Origin: Exiguobacterium sp. BMC-KP
GTDB lineage: Bacteria > Bacillota > Bacilli > Exiguobacteriales > Exiguobacteriaceae
Length of the DNA: 64,000 nt
Direction of reading: 5' to 3'
NCBI RefSeq assembly: GCF_001275385.1
Contig: NZ_LGIW01000015.1
Location: forward strand, 1,612,001-1,676,000
Shown here in pieces: positions 35,617 through 45,924 of the stretch (positions are counted from its first letter, which is position 1; the number at the start of each line of letters is the position of its first letter). Made by a program: the position numbers and the translations under genes. The notes beneath the pieces were generated by a model. That model saw nothing but the letters and a program-made list of their open reading frames with translations. It had not been told where the DNA came from and did not search any database.

Positions 35617-37267
35617 GACCTCGTCCTCGTTTCAATGAAATTTTACGCCCTAATACGACTTCTGCTAAGCCACTCCAGATTGAGAGCCCTGCAAAAATGA
35701 TAATTCCGACTGCAGCACCCACAATGAGAATCAACAGGGATGCCCATGTCGATGACGGAAGTATGGATACAAGACCCCATTTTATAAGTGCGACACTCGC
35801 TCCCATCAAGGCGCTTAGGATCAAAATCAACGATGTCCGGCGCAAGACCGTACTGAACGGAAACTTCACCGTTTGTGTAATCCGGAAGAACATCAAACCT
35901 GTTGCGACAAGATAGCCGATGATCGTTGCATATCCAGCACCTGTTCCATCACCTGTCAAATGAATTAATGGAGCATTCAAGAGATACTTCGCGAGTAGTC
36001 CAGCGAGCGTTGCAACGATTGTGAAATATTGACGGTTGATTCCCTGTAAGACCGCTGCCGTAACGGAATACAATGCGAGGAACAACGCACTTGGTGCATA
36101 ACTTAATAGATAGACCCATGCTGCTTGATCTTTCGGGAAGAGAACATGAAATGTCTCTTCACTCAGAAGAATCATACCGACGACTGCTGGAATCGTCACG
36201 AAGAAGACAAGTTGATAAATCTGCGAAATTTGAGCACGCACTTTCCGCATATCTCCTTGTGTAAAGGACGCTGTCAATAGCGGTGTCGCAGATAACGATA
36301 GCCCTGTTGCGACCGATACTGGAATTAACACGATTTTGTGACTATCTGCAATCAGATAGGCAGTCGCGTTTCCGGCTGCTTCTAAGGTATAGCCGATACT
36401 CTGTAACGCGGCGTTCATCGTGTTTTGGTCGATGACTTGATAAAGTGGTGTTGAAATACCCACCATGACGATTGGAATAGCATAAGCTAACAGTTCTTTA
36501 TAAAGATCCGTTAACGGGCGATCCTGTGAACGGACAGTTTGCGTAGCACGAAGTTCCTGCAAACCGCTTGCACGTTTACGGAAATAATACACAAGAACTG
36601 CGACACTACCAATTGCTCCAATGAATGCACTAAACGTCGCGATCGTCGCAGCAAAAGCTACTCCTGAATCAAATAGATAAATCGCGATACTGACTCCCGC
36701 AAGCAGGAAGATGATTCGAACGATTTGCTCCAAAATTTGCGAAATCGCTGTCGGTCCCATCGATTGATACCCTTGGAAATATCCGCGCGTCATACTCATC
36801 GGCGGAATCAAGAGTAAGGCAAAACTGACTCCGCGAATCGTCATCGTGACGGCATCGACGTACGCCGCTGAATCAACGTCTCCACCAGGAATTGCCCGAT
36901 GCGCTAAATACGGTGCAAGGAAGAATAAAGCGAGAAAGGAAACGACGCCGGTCAAAGACATGATTTTCAGACCAGACCGATATAATCGTTCACTCGTATC
37001 GTATTCACCCAGTGCATTATATTTGGCAACAAATTTCGAGACAGCAACGGGAATCCCTGCTGTCGCAATACCAATCATGATCGTGTAGTAGTTATAGGCA
37101 TAGGTATAGAACATAATGCCGGTTGCACCGACCATAAATTGAAACGGAAAAAGATAAATCAAACCGAGTGCGCGAGAAATCAGTGACGCACCGGACAGGA
37201 GCATCGTTCCACGAACGAATCCTGCATTACCAGAAGTAGTGGACTGTTTATTGTTGACTGTGGACAT
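35603..37267 (-). CDS. murJ: MurJ-type lipid II flippase (YtgP)
   Basis: Polysaccharide-exporter (MOP superfamily) membrane protein, about 554 residues and 14 hydrophobic segments. N-terminal RGTMLLSGASLISRALGLIYLFPF is family-typical; RGYFQGYQSMGPTAISQ (helix 5-6 region) is shared with YtgP/MurJ, which flips the lipid-linked cell-wall precursor. Start at ATG 37267 after GAGGGATG. Confidence 0.9.
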   Translation of the reverse strand: MSTVNNKQSTTSGNAGFVRGTMLLSGASLISRALGLIYLFPFQFMVGATGIMFYTYAYNYYTIMIGIATAGIPVAVSKFVAKYNALGEYDTSERLYRSGLKIMSLTGVVSFLALFFLAPYLAHRAIPGGDVDSAAYVDAVTMTIRGVSFALLLIPPMSMTRGYFQGYQSMGPTAISQILEQIVRIIFLLAGVSIAIYLFDSGVAFAATIATFSAFIGAIGSVAVLVYYFRKRASGLQELRATQTVRSQDRPLTDLYKELLAYAIPIVMVGISTPLYQVIDQNTMNAALQSIGYTLEAAGNATAYLIADSHKIVLIPVSVATGLSLSATPLLTASFTQGDMRKVRAQISQIYQLVFFVTIPAVVGMILLSEETFHVLFPKDQAAWVYLLSYAPSALFLALYSVTAAVLQGINRQYFTIVATLAGLLAKYLLNAPLIHLTGDGTGAGYATIIGYLVATGLMFFRITQTVKFPFSTVLRRTSLILILSALMGASVALIKWGLVSILPSSTWASLLILIVGAAVGIIIFAGLSIWSGLAEVVLGRKISLKRGRGHASR

Positions 37268-37457
37268 GGTAACATCCCTCACACTTTCTAATTTTTAAAC
37301 TCAACCCTTCACAGAGCTGTCTCATTATACAAGTTCTCTCGTACACAATTGCAAATCATTATACCGCTGTCCTTCTCGAATTGAAAGAGACGGTTTGTTT
37401 ACAGTCGCAACTTCTGCTAAAGTGAAACAAGCAGAATTCTATGAATGAGGTGACCAC

Positions 37458-38729
37458 ATGTACGATGTAATCGTAATCGGAGGCGGGCCGAGCGGCTTAA
37501 TGGCGACGCTTGCCTCTTTACAGGCAGGAGCCCGAACACTCTTGCTCGATAAAGGGAATAAATTAGGGCGGAAGCTCGCAATTTCTGGTGGTGGACGGTG
37601 TAACGTCACAAATCGGAAACCACTCGATGAGCTTGTCCAGTCGATTCCAGGAAACGGACGTTTCCTTTATAGTGCTTTTTCGCAATTTAATAATGAATCG
37701 ATCATCGAACTTTTCGAAGGGTTTGGTGTCGCACTTAAAGAAGAGGATAACGGTCGTATGTTCCCTGTCTCGGATAAGGCAGCAGACGTCGTCCGTGTAT
37801 TGATTGATCAGATCCGAGCCCATGGCGCCGAGATTCAAACGGATGCACAAGTCGCAACACTCGACTTTCATCCGGACGGTTCGTTTGCGGCTGTCATCTT
37901 AGAAAACGGTATGCGTCTTGAAGCAAAAAGCTGTATCGTCGCAGTTGGTGGACAATCTGTTCCCCATACCGGCTCGACGGGTGACGGCTATCCATGGGCA
38001 GAAAAAGCAGGTCATACGATCACAGAACTTTTCCCGACAGAAGTACCCATCTTATTAGGCGATACATTCATTCACGAAAAAACATTACAAGGACTTTCTC
38101 TTAGAGACGTTGCTTTAACGGTTCATGGTAAAAAAGATAAGGCGATCAAGACGCATACAGGTGACCTTCTCTTTACGCACTTCGGTTTGAGCGGTCCGAT
38201 TGCTTTACGGTGTAGCCAGTATACGATCAAGGAGCGGAAGCGGTCGAAGGAAACGATCGTCCATTTATCAATCGATCTCTTCCCAGATGAATCACTTGGT
38301 GCGCTAACGGAACGCTTTCAAGCAGCGCTTGCAGCAAATCCGAAGAAAACGGTTCGTAATGCACTCCGTGGATTTGTACCGGAACGTCTGCTTGAACTTC
38401 TTTTTGCTCAAATCGGATTTGGGGATGAAGTCTGTACACAAGTCAAGAAACAGGACTGGACGGACTTCCTACAAAAGTTAAAACGGTTCCCACTGAAAGC
38501 AACCGGAACACTTGATTTCGATAAAGCTTTCGTCACGGGTGGCGGTGTCTCGATTAAAGAGATTGATCCAAAAACGATGATGTCGAAAAAAGCGGAGCGA
38601 TTGTTCTTCGCTGGCGAAATTCTTGATATCCACGGCTATACAGGTGGTTACAACATTACAGCTGCATTCGTGACCGGACATTGTGCCGGTAGTCACGCTG
38701 CAGAGATGGCACATGACGCCGTCTCTTAA
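37458..38729 (+). CDS. ytfP: HI0933/BaiN-family flavoprotein YtfP
   Basis: 423-residue FAD-binding oxidoreductase. N-terminal FAD loop VIGGGPSGLMATLA, then GRKLAISGGGRCNVTN (about 37-52), AVGGQSVPHTGSTGDGY and the closing FAGEILDIHGYTGGYN. Reaction unknown; relatives include BaiN. GAGGTGACC site before the ATG. Confidence 0.92.
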   Translation: MYDVIVIGGGPSGLMATLASLQAGARTLLLDKGNKLGRKLAISGGGRCNVTNRKPLDELVQSIPGNGRFLYSAFSQFNNESIIELFEGFGVALKEEDNGRMFPVSDKAADVVRVLIDQIRAHGAEIQTDAQVATLDFHPDGSFAAVILENGMRLEAKSCIVAVGGQSVPHTGSTGDGYPWAEKAGHTITELFPTEVPILLGDTFIHEKTLQGLSLRDVALTVHGKKDKAIKTHTGDLLFTHFGLSGPIALRCSQYTIKERKRSKETIVHLSIDLFPDESLGALTERFQAALAANPKKTVRNALRGFVPERLLELLFAQIGFGDEVCTQVKKQDWTDFLQKLKRFPLKATGTLDFDKAFVTGGGVSIKEIDPKTMMSKKAERLFFAGEILDIHGYTGGYNITAAFVTGHCAGSHAAEMAHDAVS

Positions 38730-38736
38730 TATGAAC

Positions 38737-38778
38737 AAGACCCGACTTCTCTACTAAATAGAGGAATCGGGTCTTTTC
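38737..38778. terminator. Terminator between ytfP and the convergent gene
   Basis: AAGACCCGA/TCGGGTCTT with an inner CTCTA/TAGAG stem. Confidence 0.8.
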
Positions 38779-38788
38779 GTATCATGCT

Positions 38789-39766
38789 TTAATCAATTGG
38801 TGTGAACGATCGGCTCGAGAATTTATCCGTGACGACTAACGCAAACAACTCGTTATCCTGTACGAAGATTCCTTTTGAACCATATACCTTCGGACTAGCT
38901 GTTTCCCCTGTAATTGTTTGATCTTTCCGATCAATCGAGTAGAGATAGAGTGCTTCTGAGTCTAGCGTATAAATTCGACCTTGGCGTTCAGCAAGACCAA
39001 TCGGACGGAATTCAGATTCAAATGCTTTTTTGGCATCACTTCGCATACCATCTGCTGCTTCGACCTTTTCCCGTTTGATGACTGATAGATAAGGCGGTTT
39101 CTGTTTTTTCTTTAACGCACGCTTTTTCTTCTCTGAAGCGTCTGGATCAATCTTGATTTCATCCTGTTTCATCGCAAAGTAAGTTAATTCGACACGTCCA
39201 ATCGAGCGTATATGGTTGATCGTATAGAATTCTTTTTTCTTCACGTCATATCCAAGACCATGGAAACTGTCCCGAATCGTTGTTCCTTGCACTTTTTCAC
39301 GTTTTTCTTCGCTCCAGACACCATCTTTTCGCGTAATCGTGATAAGAATCTGATTCGACGTCAACAAGGCGACTGTCTCCCCGTCAACGAGAGTCATTCC
39401 GTCAAGACCAGCGAGCAAGAGCTTTCCTTCTTCCAACTGGAAAGAGGCATTAATTCGTTCCCCGGTCCCACTAATTTCAAAGAAACGATAATCGTCTGTT
39501 ACGACGAGGTACGAACCAATGGAATCATCATATAACATCTGTTGAACATTTTTGATTAACGGCTCTTCTGGATTCGGAATGGCTGAAGGCGTTTTCGATG
39601 GCACCTGTTTGACAGCTGCCTGATGCTGCGATTGCGTCTCGATTTTCGCGAACGTTTCCTGAATACGCGACAACGTCTCTGGTTTTGAGAAGACGAGCAG
39701 AACACAGAGGATCAGTCCCGAAACGACAGCAAAAATCGTTGTATAGACTATATAAGATCGTTTCAT
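38789..39766 (-). CDS. Membrane-anchored protein of unknown function
   Basis: 325 residues: one N-terminal membrane helix (about residues 8-28), a Pro/Ser/Gln-rich linker, then beta-type repeats (YLVVTDDYRFFEI, LYLYSIDRK and similar), suggesting an extracellular propeller-like domain. A very basic insertion EKKKRALKKKQK (about 218-230) interrupts it. No family recognised. Confidence 0.65.
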   Translation of the reverse strand: MKRSYIVYTTIFAVVSGLILCVLLVFSKPETLSRIQETFAKIETQSQHQAAVKQVPSKTPSAIPNPEEPLIKNVQQMLYDDSIGSYLVVTDDYRFFEISGTGERINASFQLEEGKLLLAGLDGMTLVDGETVALLTSNQILITITRKDGVWSEEKREKVQGTTIRDSFHGLGYDVKKKEFYTINHIRSIGRVELTYFAMKQDEIKIDPDASEKKKRALKKKQKPPYLSVIKREKVEAADGMRSDAKKAFESEFRPIGLAERQGRIYTLDSEALYLYSIDRKDQTITGETASPKVYGSKGIFVQDNELFALVVTDKFSSRSFTPID

Positions 39767-39849
39767 TGATGGTAATCGCCTTTCTTTCTCGGTTTCTGAT
39801 TCAGTGTAGCAGAAGGACGTTCAAAAAAAAAGCGGACTTGCGACGGAAA

Positions 39850-39893
39850 TGAAGAAACCCCTTCCATACGCGTCATGCGAATGAAAGGGGTTA
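39850..39893 (-). terminator. leuS terminator
   Basis: AACCCCTTTCAT..TATGGAAGGGGTT imperfect stem on the minus strand, followed by TCTTC; the T-run is weak. Confidence 0.6.
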
Positions 39894-39897
39894 TGGC

Positions 39898-42303
39898 TTA
39901 GTTTGCCACGATATTGATCAATTTTTTCGGTACGACGATGACTTTACGAACTGTCTTATCGCCGATCCATTCTTGTGTTTTTTCATCAGCAAACGCAAGT
40001 GCTTCGATTTCTTCTTTTGTCGCATCGATGTTGATTTCGATTTTCGAGCGAACTTTTCCGTTCACTTGAATAACGAATTCCATTGTATCGCTGACGAGTT
40101 TCGATTCATCGAATGTTGGCCATGCCGCATACGTCAATGTCTCTTCAAATCCAAGCTGTTCCCACAGTTCTTCACCAAGGTGTGGTGCGACCGGTGTTAA
40201 CAATTGGACGAATCCACGAAGGAAGTGACGCGGAAGGACTGGCTGTTTGTTAGCTTCATTGACGAAGACCATGAGTTGTGAAATTCCGGTATTGAACTGA
40301 ATGTTCGCGAAGTCTTCCGTGACCTTCTTGACAGTCTGATGATATGTCCGTTCGAAGTCAGCATCGACTTCCGTGACGTCTTGAATGTCCGCTGTCCGTT
40401 CAAACAAACGCCAGACGCGGTCAAGGAAACGACGCGCCCCATCAAGACCATTTTCAGACCAAGAAACCGATGCATCCAGTGGTCCCATGAACATTTCGTA
40501 AAGACGCAATGTATCGGCACCATGTGACTTGACGATTTCATCCGGATTGATGACGTTACCGCGTGATTTCGACATTTTCTCGTTATTTTCTCCAAGAATC
40601 ATTCCTTGGTTGTATAATTTTTGGAATGGCTCTTTTGTTGGCACGACACCTGCATCATACAAGACTTTATGCCAGAAGCGTGCATACAACAAGTGGAGAA
40701 CAGCGTGTTCTGCCCCACCGATATAAATGTCAACTGGGAGCCAGTATTTTAATTTTTCTGGGTCTGCAATCGCTTCTTCATTGTGTGGATCGATGAAACG
40801 AAGGTAGTACCAGCAGCTTCCGCCCCATTGTGGCATCGTATTCGTCTCGCGACGCCCTTTCATCCCTGTTTCAGGATCCGTATAATCCAACCAATCTTCC
40901 GCAAGCGCAAGTGGTGATTCCCCAGTACCAGACGGTTTGATTTCCGGAATGATTGGAAGTTCAAGCGGTAATTCCTCTTGACTGAGCGTTTTCATTGAAC
41001 CATCTTCCATATGAACGACCGGAATCGGCTCACCCCAATACCGTTGACGACTGAATAGCCAGTCACGGAGGCGATACGTGATTTTTTTACGACCGACTTG
41101 GTTCGTTTCGAGTTCAGCAATCATCGTCTCGATTGCTTCTTGTTTTCCGAGCCCATCGAGCATGTGTGAATTGACGTGTTCGCCCTCTCCCGTGTAAGCC
41201 GCTTCATCAACGTTTCCACCTGCGACGACTTCAACGATTGGTAAGTCGAACTGCTTCGCGAATTCGTGGTCACGCTCATCATGTCCTGGAACAGCCATGA
41301 TCGCACCTGTTCCGTAAGATGCAAGGACGTAATCAGCAATCCAGATTGGAAGACGATCGCCTGAAATCGGATTGACAGCGAAAGCACCTGTGAAGACGCC
41401 TGTTTTTTCCTTCGCTAAATCTGTCCGCTCAAGATCAGATTTCGTTTGGACTTGCGCGATGTACGCATCGACTGCTTCCTGATGATCAGCTGTCGTGATG
41501 TCAGCAACGAATGGATGCTCTGGCGCAAGCACGAGGTACGTCGCACCAAAGATTGTATCCGGACGCGTCGTAAAGACCGTGACTTGTTTTTTATGTCCGT
41601 CAATCGTGAAATCAATTTCAGCACCTTCTGATTTCCCGATCCAGTTCCGTTGCATCTCTTTAACAGAGTCCGGCCAATCGAGATCATCGAGATCATCAAG
41701 AAGACGATCCGCATATTCCGTGATTTTTAAGACCCACTGACGCATCGGAACACGAACGACTGGATGATTTCCGCGTTCGGATAATCCGTCGATGACTTCT
41801 TCGTTCGCAAGAACCGTTCCAAGTGCTGGGCACCAGTTGACTGCGACTTCGTCGACGAATGCAAGTCCTTTTTCGTATAATTTCGTAAAGATCCATTGTG
41901 TCCATTTATAATATTTCGGATCTGTCGTGTTGATTTCGCGATCCCAGTCATATGAGAATCCAAGTTCTTTTAGCTGACGTTTGAATGTCTCAATGTTTTG
42001 AGCTGTGAATTCGCGTGGGTCGTTCCCTGTATCGAGGGCATATTGCTCTGCCGGTAATCCGAACGCATCCCATCCCATCGGGTGAAGGACGTTATATCCT
42101 TGCATCCGTTTCATTCGTGCGAGGATATCCGTTGCTGTGTAACCTTCTGGGTGACCAACGTGGAGTCCAGCACCTGACGGATACGGGAACATATCGAGGG
42201 CATAAAACCCTTCTTTTTCTGGATCTTCTGTCGTGACAAAGGCGTTGTCTTGATCCCAACGCGCCTGCCATTTTGGTTCGATTTCGCGATGATTGTACGG
42301 CAT
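39898..42303 (-). CDS. leuS: Leucyl-tRNA synthetase
   Basis: 801-residue class I synthetase charging tRNA-Leu. HIGH motif as HVGH in [19 protein letters not shown] (about residues 40-58), an editing (CP1) domain with [15 protein letters not shown], and the KMSKS loop [11 protein letters not shown] (about 570-580). Full length for the bacterial family. The ATG follows GAGGAGGAAAAG. A leucine T-box leader with CUC specifier is directly upstream. Confidence 0.97.
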   Translation of the reverse strand: MPYNHREIEPKWQARWDQDNAFVTTEDPEKEGFYALDMFPYPSGAGLHVGHPEGYTATDILARMKRMQGYNVLHPMGWDAFGLPAEQYALDTGNDPREFTAQNIETFKRQLKELGFSYDWDREINTTDPKYYKWTQWIFTKLYEKGLAFVDEVAVNWCPALGTVLANEEVIDGLSERGNHPVVRVPMRQWVLKITEYADRLLDDLDDLDWPDSVKEMQRNWIGKSEGAEIDFTIDGHKKQVTVFTTRPDTIFGATYLVLAPEHPFVADITTADHQEAVDAYIAQVQTKSDLERTDLAKEKTGVFTGAFAVNPISGDRLPIWIADYVLASYGTGAIMAVPGHDERDHEFAKQFDLPIVEVVAGGNVDEAAYTGEGEHVNSHMLDGLGKQEAIETMIAELETNQVGRKKITYRLRDWLFSRQRYWGEPIPVVHMEDGSMKTLSQEELPLELPIIPEIKPSGTGESPLALAEDWLDYTDPETGMKGRRETNTMPQWGGSCWYYLRFIDPHNEEAIADPEKLKYWLPVDIYIGGAEHAVLHLLYARFWHKVLYDAGVVPTKEPFQKLYNQGMILGENNEKMSKSRGNVINPDEIVKSHGADTLRLYEMFMGPLDASVSWSENGLDGARRFLDRVWRLFERTADIQDVTEVDADFERTYHQTVKKVTEDFANIQFNTGISQLMVFVNEANKQPVLPRHFLRGFVQLLTPVAPHLGEELWEQLGFEETLTYAAWPTFDESKLVSDTMEFVIQVNGKVRSKIEINIDATKEEIEALAFADEKTQEWIGDKTVRKVIVVPKKLINIVAN

Positions 42304-42324
42304 GTCTTTTCCTCCTCTAATCTA

Positions 42325-42590
42325 AAAAAACCGGTCTTCCGCCCCTAAGAAAAGGGACGAAAGACCGGTTTGGCTTCCGCGGTACCACCCACGTTGTCTG
42401 TCTATGACAGACCGCTTGATTCACGGATAACGGTGTGAAAGACCGGATTCGCTACTACGACTTCACGAATCGTGCTCCCTGACGAGTTCACGGTTGTTAC
42501 CGACTGGTTCGCACCTTCCACCAGCTCTCTTGACGGCACCTTTCCCCTACTACTTCAGTTCCATGCATTTGACTATCTTTTCCTAGTGTA
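42325..42590 (-). promoter_or_regulatory. Leucine T-box leader of leuS
   Basis: Minus-strand T-box GGGTGGTACCGCGG (complement of 42377-42390), followed by a terminator stem AACCGGTCTT..AAGACCGGTT (42329-42371) with a T-run. Upstream stem I region with a leucine codon CTC in GAACTCGTC (complement of 42484-42486), the likely specifier. The 5' limit is approximate. Senses uncharged tRNA-Leu. Confidence 0.92.
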
Positions 42591-42610
42591 ATCTGTTTCT
42601 TCCTCAAGCG

Positions 42611-43255
42611 TCAACGCTTCCGTAAAATTTCCTCGATTTCTGCATGCGATTGCGCTACATGATCCGCTTGTTCTAGGCGTTGCATCGGCATCCGGTCATC
42701 GAGGAGCGCAATGACTTCCATTCCCGCTGCCTTCGCACCGATCATTCCGTTCGCAGCATCTTCAATGACGAGACAATTCTCAGGCGGATGTCCAATTCGT
42801 GATGCTGCGAGTCGAAAAATTGCAGGATCGGGTTTGGAACGGACGACCTCTTCCCCGCTAACATAGTGTGTGATCGGAAGCTCATAATGACGGATGACAC
42901 GTTCGATTTTTTGAAGCGAACTTGAGGAGGCGATACCGATATCGTAACCAAGATTCACAGCTTGTTCGATGACTCGTTTGACCCCTTCTTTTAATCCACA
43001 CTCTTCTGGTTTTGCATGAATTTGAAATAACCGATGTTCTTCTTCAAGTAACGTACTGGCTGTTTCTTTTAGCTGATGTTCAGTGACGAGTTCTTCCCAC
43101 ATCTCATCACCTGTTTTTCCCATGAACGTCGCATACTGAACTGGGTCGAGTGGAATCGATAACGTTTTAAACATCTGCTGATGGACCTCGAAGTAACGAA
43201 TTTCACTATCTAAAATCACACCGTCCATATCAAAAATCAGACCGCGTTTTTTCAT
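42611..43255 (-). CDS. HAD-superfamily hydrolase (beta-phosphoglucomutase-like)
   Basis: 214 residues. HAD motifs: IFDMDGVILDSE (motif I), ASSSS (motif II), KPDPAIF (motif III Lys) and VIEDAANGMIGAKAAGM (motif IV). The cap domain follows motif I, i.e. subfamily IA phosphatase or phosphoglucomutase; substrate unknown. ATG 43255 after GGGGG. Convergent with nothing; lies upstream of leuS in the same direction. Confidence 0.88.
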   Translation of the reverse strand: MKKRGLIFDMDGVILDSEIRYFEVHQQMFKTLSIPLDPVQYATFMGKTGDEMWEELVTEHQLKETASTLLEEEHRLFQIHAKPEECGLKEGVKRVIEQAVNLGYDIGIASSSSLQKIERVIRHYELPITHYVSGEEVVRSKPDPAIFRLAASRIGHPPENCLVIEDAANGMIGAKAAGMEVIALLDDRMPMQRLEQADHVAQSHAEIEEILRKR

Positions 43256-43300
43256 GACACATCCCCCTTTAGTCACTTTTCTGATATCAGCATATCAAAA

Positions 43301-43326
43301 AAACGACTACACGATGTAGCCGTTTT
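43301..43326 (-). terminator. Terminator after the GNAT-like acyltransferase gene
   Basis: ACGGCTACA-TCG-TGTAGTCGT hairpin plus T7 on the minus strand. Confidence 0.82.
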
Positions 43327-43348
43327 GCCTTCTTCCTTTATTTACATT

Positions 43349-44383
43349 TTAACTTGTCGCCATCTGGACACTCGTTTGTCGGTAAGCTGGAAAATAATCA
43401 GAATCGGCTCCTGATCCGAATCGTACACATAACTGATCGTATATGGCTGGCTGAAGAATGGATTTTCCTTGATGATACTCAAATAGGCGATATCCAGTAT
43501 AACGACATTTACTCTCAAAGAGACTATCCTGTTCTTGATATCCACCTCCGAGATGTTGTTCGACAAGACCACGCGCTTTTGCGTGAAGAATCGCTTCATA
43601 CTCAAGCCGCTGATTTGGAAATATCTTTGCTTCGTCTCGCTTACAGCCAATCAAATGACCATGGGCATATTCGTTTCCAAGCAATACGAAATATCCACCA
43701 ATCGGTTCGCCATCGAGTTCTGCAATCAATAGTAATGGCTCACAGAGTGGGTTCACCTCAAACAATTGTTCAAAATAACTTGCAGTAAAATAGTAATGAG
43801 CTGAAGCGTTCTTCCGGTCCATCGTTTCATGATACAACGCTAAAAAAGTAGGTAAATCTTCTTTTGTTCCTGTTCTAATTGTTAACGGTGAAGCGAGTGA
43901 CTTCCGAATCATGCTTCTCGTTTTCTTATGGAACGTCTGCATGATTTCTTCTAGCGAGGGGCGTAAATCAATGCTCGTCGTATGACGGATGAAGGAAACT
44001 TTTGTCCAGTCCTGCATCAGTCTCTCATTGCCCGTCAACGGATTAAAGCGAATCATTTCCGAAACGATTGCCTCTTTTTCCGTCCACTTTTCAAACAATA
44101 AACGTGCTTGCTGAATCTCAGATGTAGTCAAGTGACCGACGACTTCAGGTCCACCGTAGCCATAAGGCGTAATGAGATCTGAATAGGCTGTATCAAAAAT
44201 ACGACGTTTTAAAAAGGGATAAAACAGTGTTCCTGCATAACCCTTATAAAGGAATAACACCGCTTGTTCAGACGGTCTAGCGTTGAGCGTGACGTATTGG
44301 TGACTGTAGAAGATATCAAGCGGCTGTTGCTGTACCTGTGTCGTCCAAGTTGCGGCATCTGTGATGAATTGACACCTTTCCAT
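43349..44383 (-). CDS. GNAT/FemAB-like acyltransferase
   Basis: About 344 residues with the double-GNAT (FemAB or BioF2-like) pattern: an N-terminal half with SDLITPYGYGGP and a C-terminal half with LLLIAELDGEPIGGYFVLLG (shown in the middle) and FPNQRLEYEAILHAKARG. Such enzymes transfer amino acids or acyl groups to wall precursors or other acceptors. Acceptor unknown. ATG 44383 chosen after GGAGGTGCACGA. Confidence 0.75.
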   Translation of the reverse strand: MERCQFITDAATWTTQVQQQPLDIFYSHQYVTLNARPSEQAVLFLYKGYAGTLFYPFLKRRIFDTAYSDLITPYGYGGPEVVGHLTTSEIQQARLLFEKWTEKEAIVSEMIRFNPLTGNERLMQDWTKVSFIRHTTSIDLRPSLEEIMQTFHKKTRSMIRKSLASPLTIRTGTKEDLPTFLALYHETMDRKNASAHYYFTASYFEQLFEVNPLCEPLLLIAELDGEPIGGYFVLLGNEYAHGHLIGCKRDEAKIFPNQRLEYEAILHAKARGLVEQHLGGGYQEQDSLFESKCRYTGYRLFEYHQGKSILQPAIYDQLCVRFGSGADSDYFPAYRQTSVQMATS

Positions 44384-44527
44384 TCGTGCACCTCCAGTCA
44401 AAAAGAAGCAACGTTCACATGACCTTTCTTTTTCAGATCCTTGATTAAAAAGTACCCGTTTCCCTACCGAAATATTCCATATTAATAAATGTTTGTTTTA
44501 TAATTTGCGAATGAATGATGTAACAAA

Positions 44528-44557
44528 ATAGACAGCGGATATTGATCCGCTGTCTAT
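44528..44557 (-). terminator. Terminator after the MFS gene
   Basis: ATAGACAGCGGAT/ATCCGCTGTCTAT, perfect 13-bp stem with a 4-base loop and TTTTG. Confidence 0.88.
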
Positions 44558-44567
44558 TAAATGACCC

Positions 44568-45746
44568 TTATGATGTAATTTTAGGAATGGCACGAAGGAA
44601 GACCACACCTGCTAAGAGAATCAATCCAATCAACGTCAAGAAGACCGCTGACATACCGGATAAATCGTAGATTAATCCTCCAACGGTCGGACTGATCATC
44701 CGCCCCGCTGAAGCAGCGATATTGACGTATCCTTGGAACTCTCCTTCTTTTCCGATTGGTGCAAGTCGCGCAGCCATGGCTGGGACAGCTGGCCAGATGA
44801 ACATTTCACCAATCGTCAGGATGATCATCGCGACGAGAAACATCTTGAATCCTCCGGCGAACGGAACAATCAGATACGATAACAGGAAAATCCCTGTACC
44901 AGTCATCAGTTGTCGTTTCAAATCGTCACCAAACCACCGCAAGATCGGGGTGAGAAGTGGCTGTGCAAAGACGATGAGTGCTCCATTGATCGTCCAAAGA
45001 ATCGAATACTCGGAAATCGTGACACCGAGTGATTTCGTATGCACAGCAAATGTACCTTGCCATTGTACATACACGAACCAAAGTAAGGCATAACCAATCG
45101 AGACGAGCAACATCGTTCGCGCTGCACCGCGTGCGAGTGGTGTCCGTGTCGTTTCGGTCTCGTCAGGCGTTGTATGCATCCGTGCCGGTGCCTTAATCCA
45201 GGACAAGCCGATGAACAAAATGATTGCAAACGCGATGTACAGTACGAGATTAGCAATGAAGATGTATTGAATCGAGAAGGCAGCAATTTGACCACTGACA
45301 GCCGTCCCAAGGGCTACACCGACGTTTTGCGCGACATAGATCGCGTTAAAGGCACGGCGTCCACCTTCTGGCCAAATGACACCTGTCATCGCATAAATCG
45401 TCGGGAAGACCATCCCACCGACAAATCCGATTAGACCAAGCATCGCGACGTATCCGACATACGTCTGATGAAACAGCAATAAACCGACGGAAGACAAGAC
45501 AAGTCCGATGACACTGATAACGAGCGTTTTTTTACCACCGAGGCGGTCAAACGCCTTTCCACCTAAGTAGTTTCCGACGATTGCGAGTGCCGAGTTGACG
45601 AACAACGCCATCCCTGCTTTTGTCATCGACTCCCCTAAATATTCATGAATATATAATGTATTAAACGGCCATAAAAAAGAGGATCCCGTCGTATTGATGG
45701 CCATCGCAAGGACGAGGATCCAGACCGCTTTTGGTAATTTTGGCAT
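44568..45746 (-). CDS. MFS transporter (YttB-like)
   Basis: 392 residues, about 12 hydrophobic segments. The motif-A region KAFDRLGGKKTLVIS after helix 2 and the second-half SAGRMISPTVGGLIYDLSG support a DHA-type drug/solute exporter. Substrate unknown. Located like B. subtilis yttB near leuS and ytqB. Divergent from mnmM. Confidence 0.85.
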   Translation of the reverse strand: MPKLPKAVWILVLAMAINTTGSSFLWPFNTLYIHEYLGESMTKAGMALFVNSALAIVGNYLGGKAFDRLGGKKTLVISVIGLVLSSVGLLLFHQTYVGYVAMLGLIGFVGGMVFPTIYAMTGVIWPEGGRRAFNAIYVAQNVGVALGTAVSGQIAAFSIQYIFIANLVLYIAFAIILFIGLSWIKAPARMHTTPDETETTRTPLARGAARTMLLVSIGYALLWFVYVQWQGTFAVHTKSLGVTISEYSILWTINGALIVFAQPLLTPILRWFGDDLKRQLMTGTGIFLLSYLIVPFAGGFKMFLVAMIILTIGEMFIWPAVPAMAARLAPIGKEGEFQGYVNIAASAGRMISPTVGGLIYDLSGMSAVFLTLIGLILLAGVVFLRAIPKITS

Positions 45747-45843
45747 ACCTGTGGTCCTCCTATTTCATTCTCAACCTTGCCACTTTACGCAATCCGTCCC
45801 CTCTCTGTCAAGCCACTTCACTTTTCGTCAATGATTCAAAAGA

Positions 45844-45852
45844 TGGTATAAT
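45844..45852 (+). promoter_or_regulatory. Extended -10 promoter of mnmM
   Basis: TGGTATAAT on the plus strand, about 72 bp before the start codon. Confidence 0.5.
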
Positions 45853-45924
45853 GCAAGAGGAATCATACACACGATAATCATTTATTAAAGAGAAAAACAG
45901 ACCATAGGAACAGGAGTCTATGCC

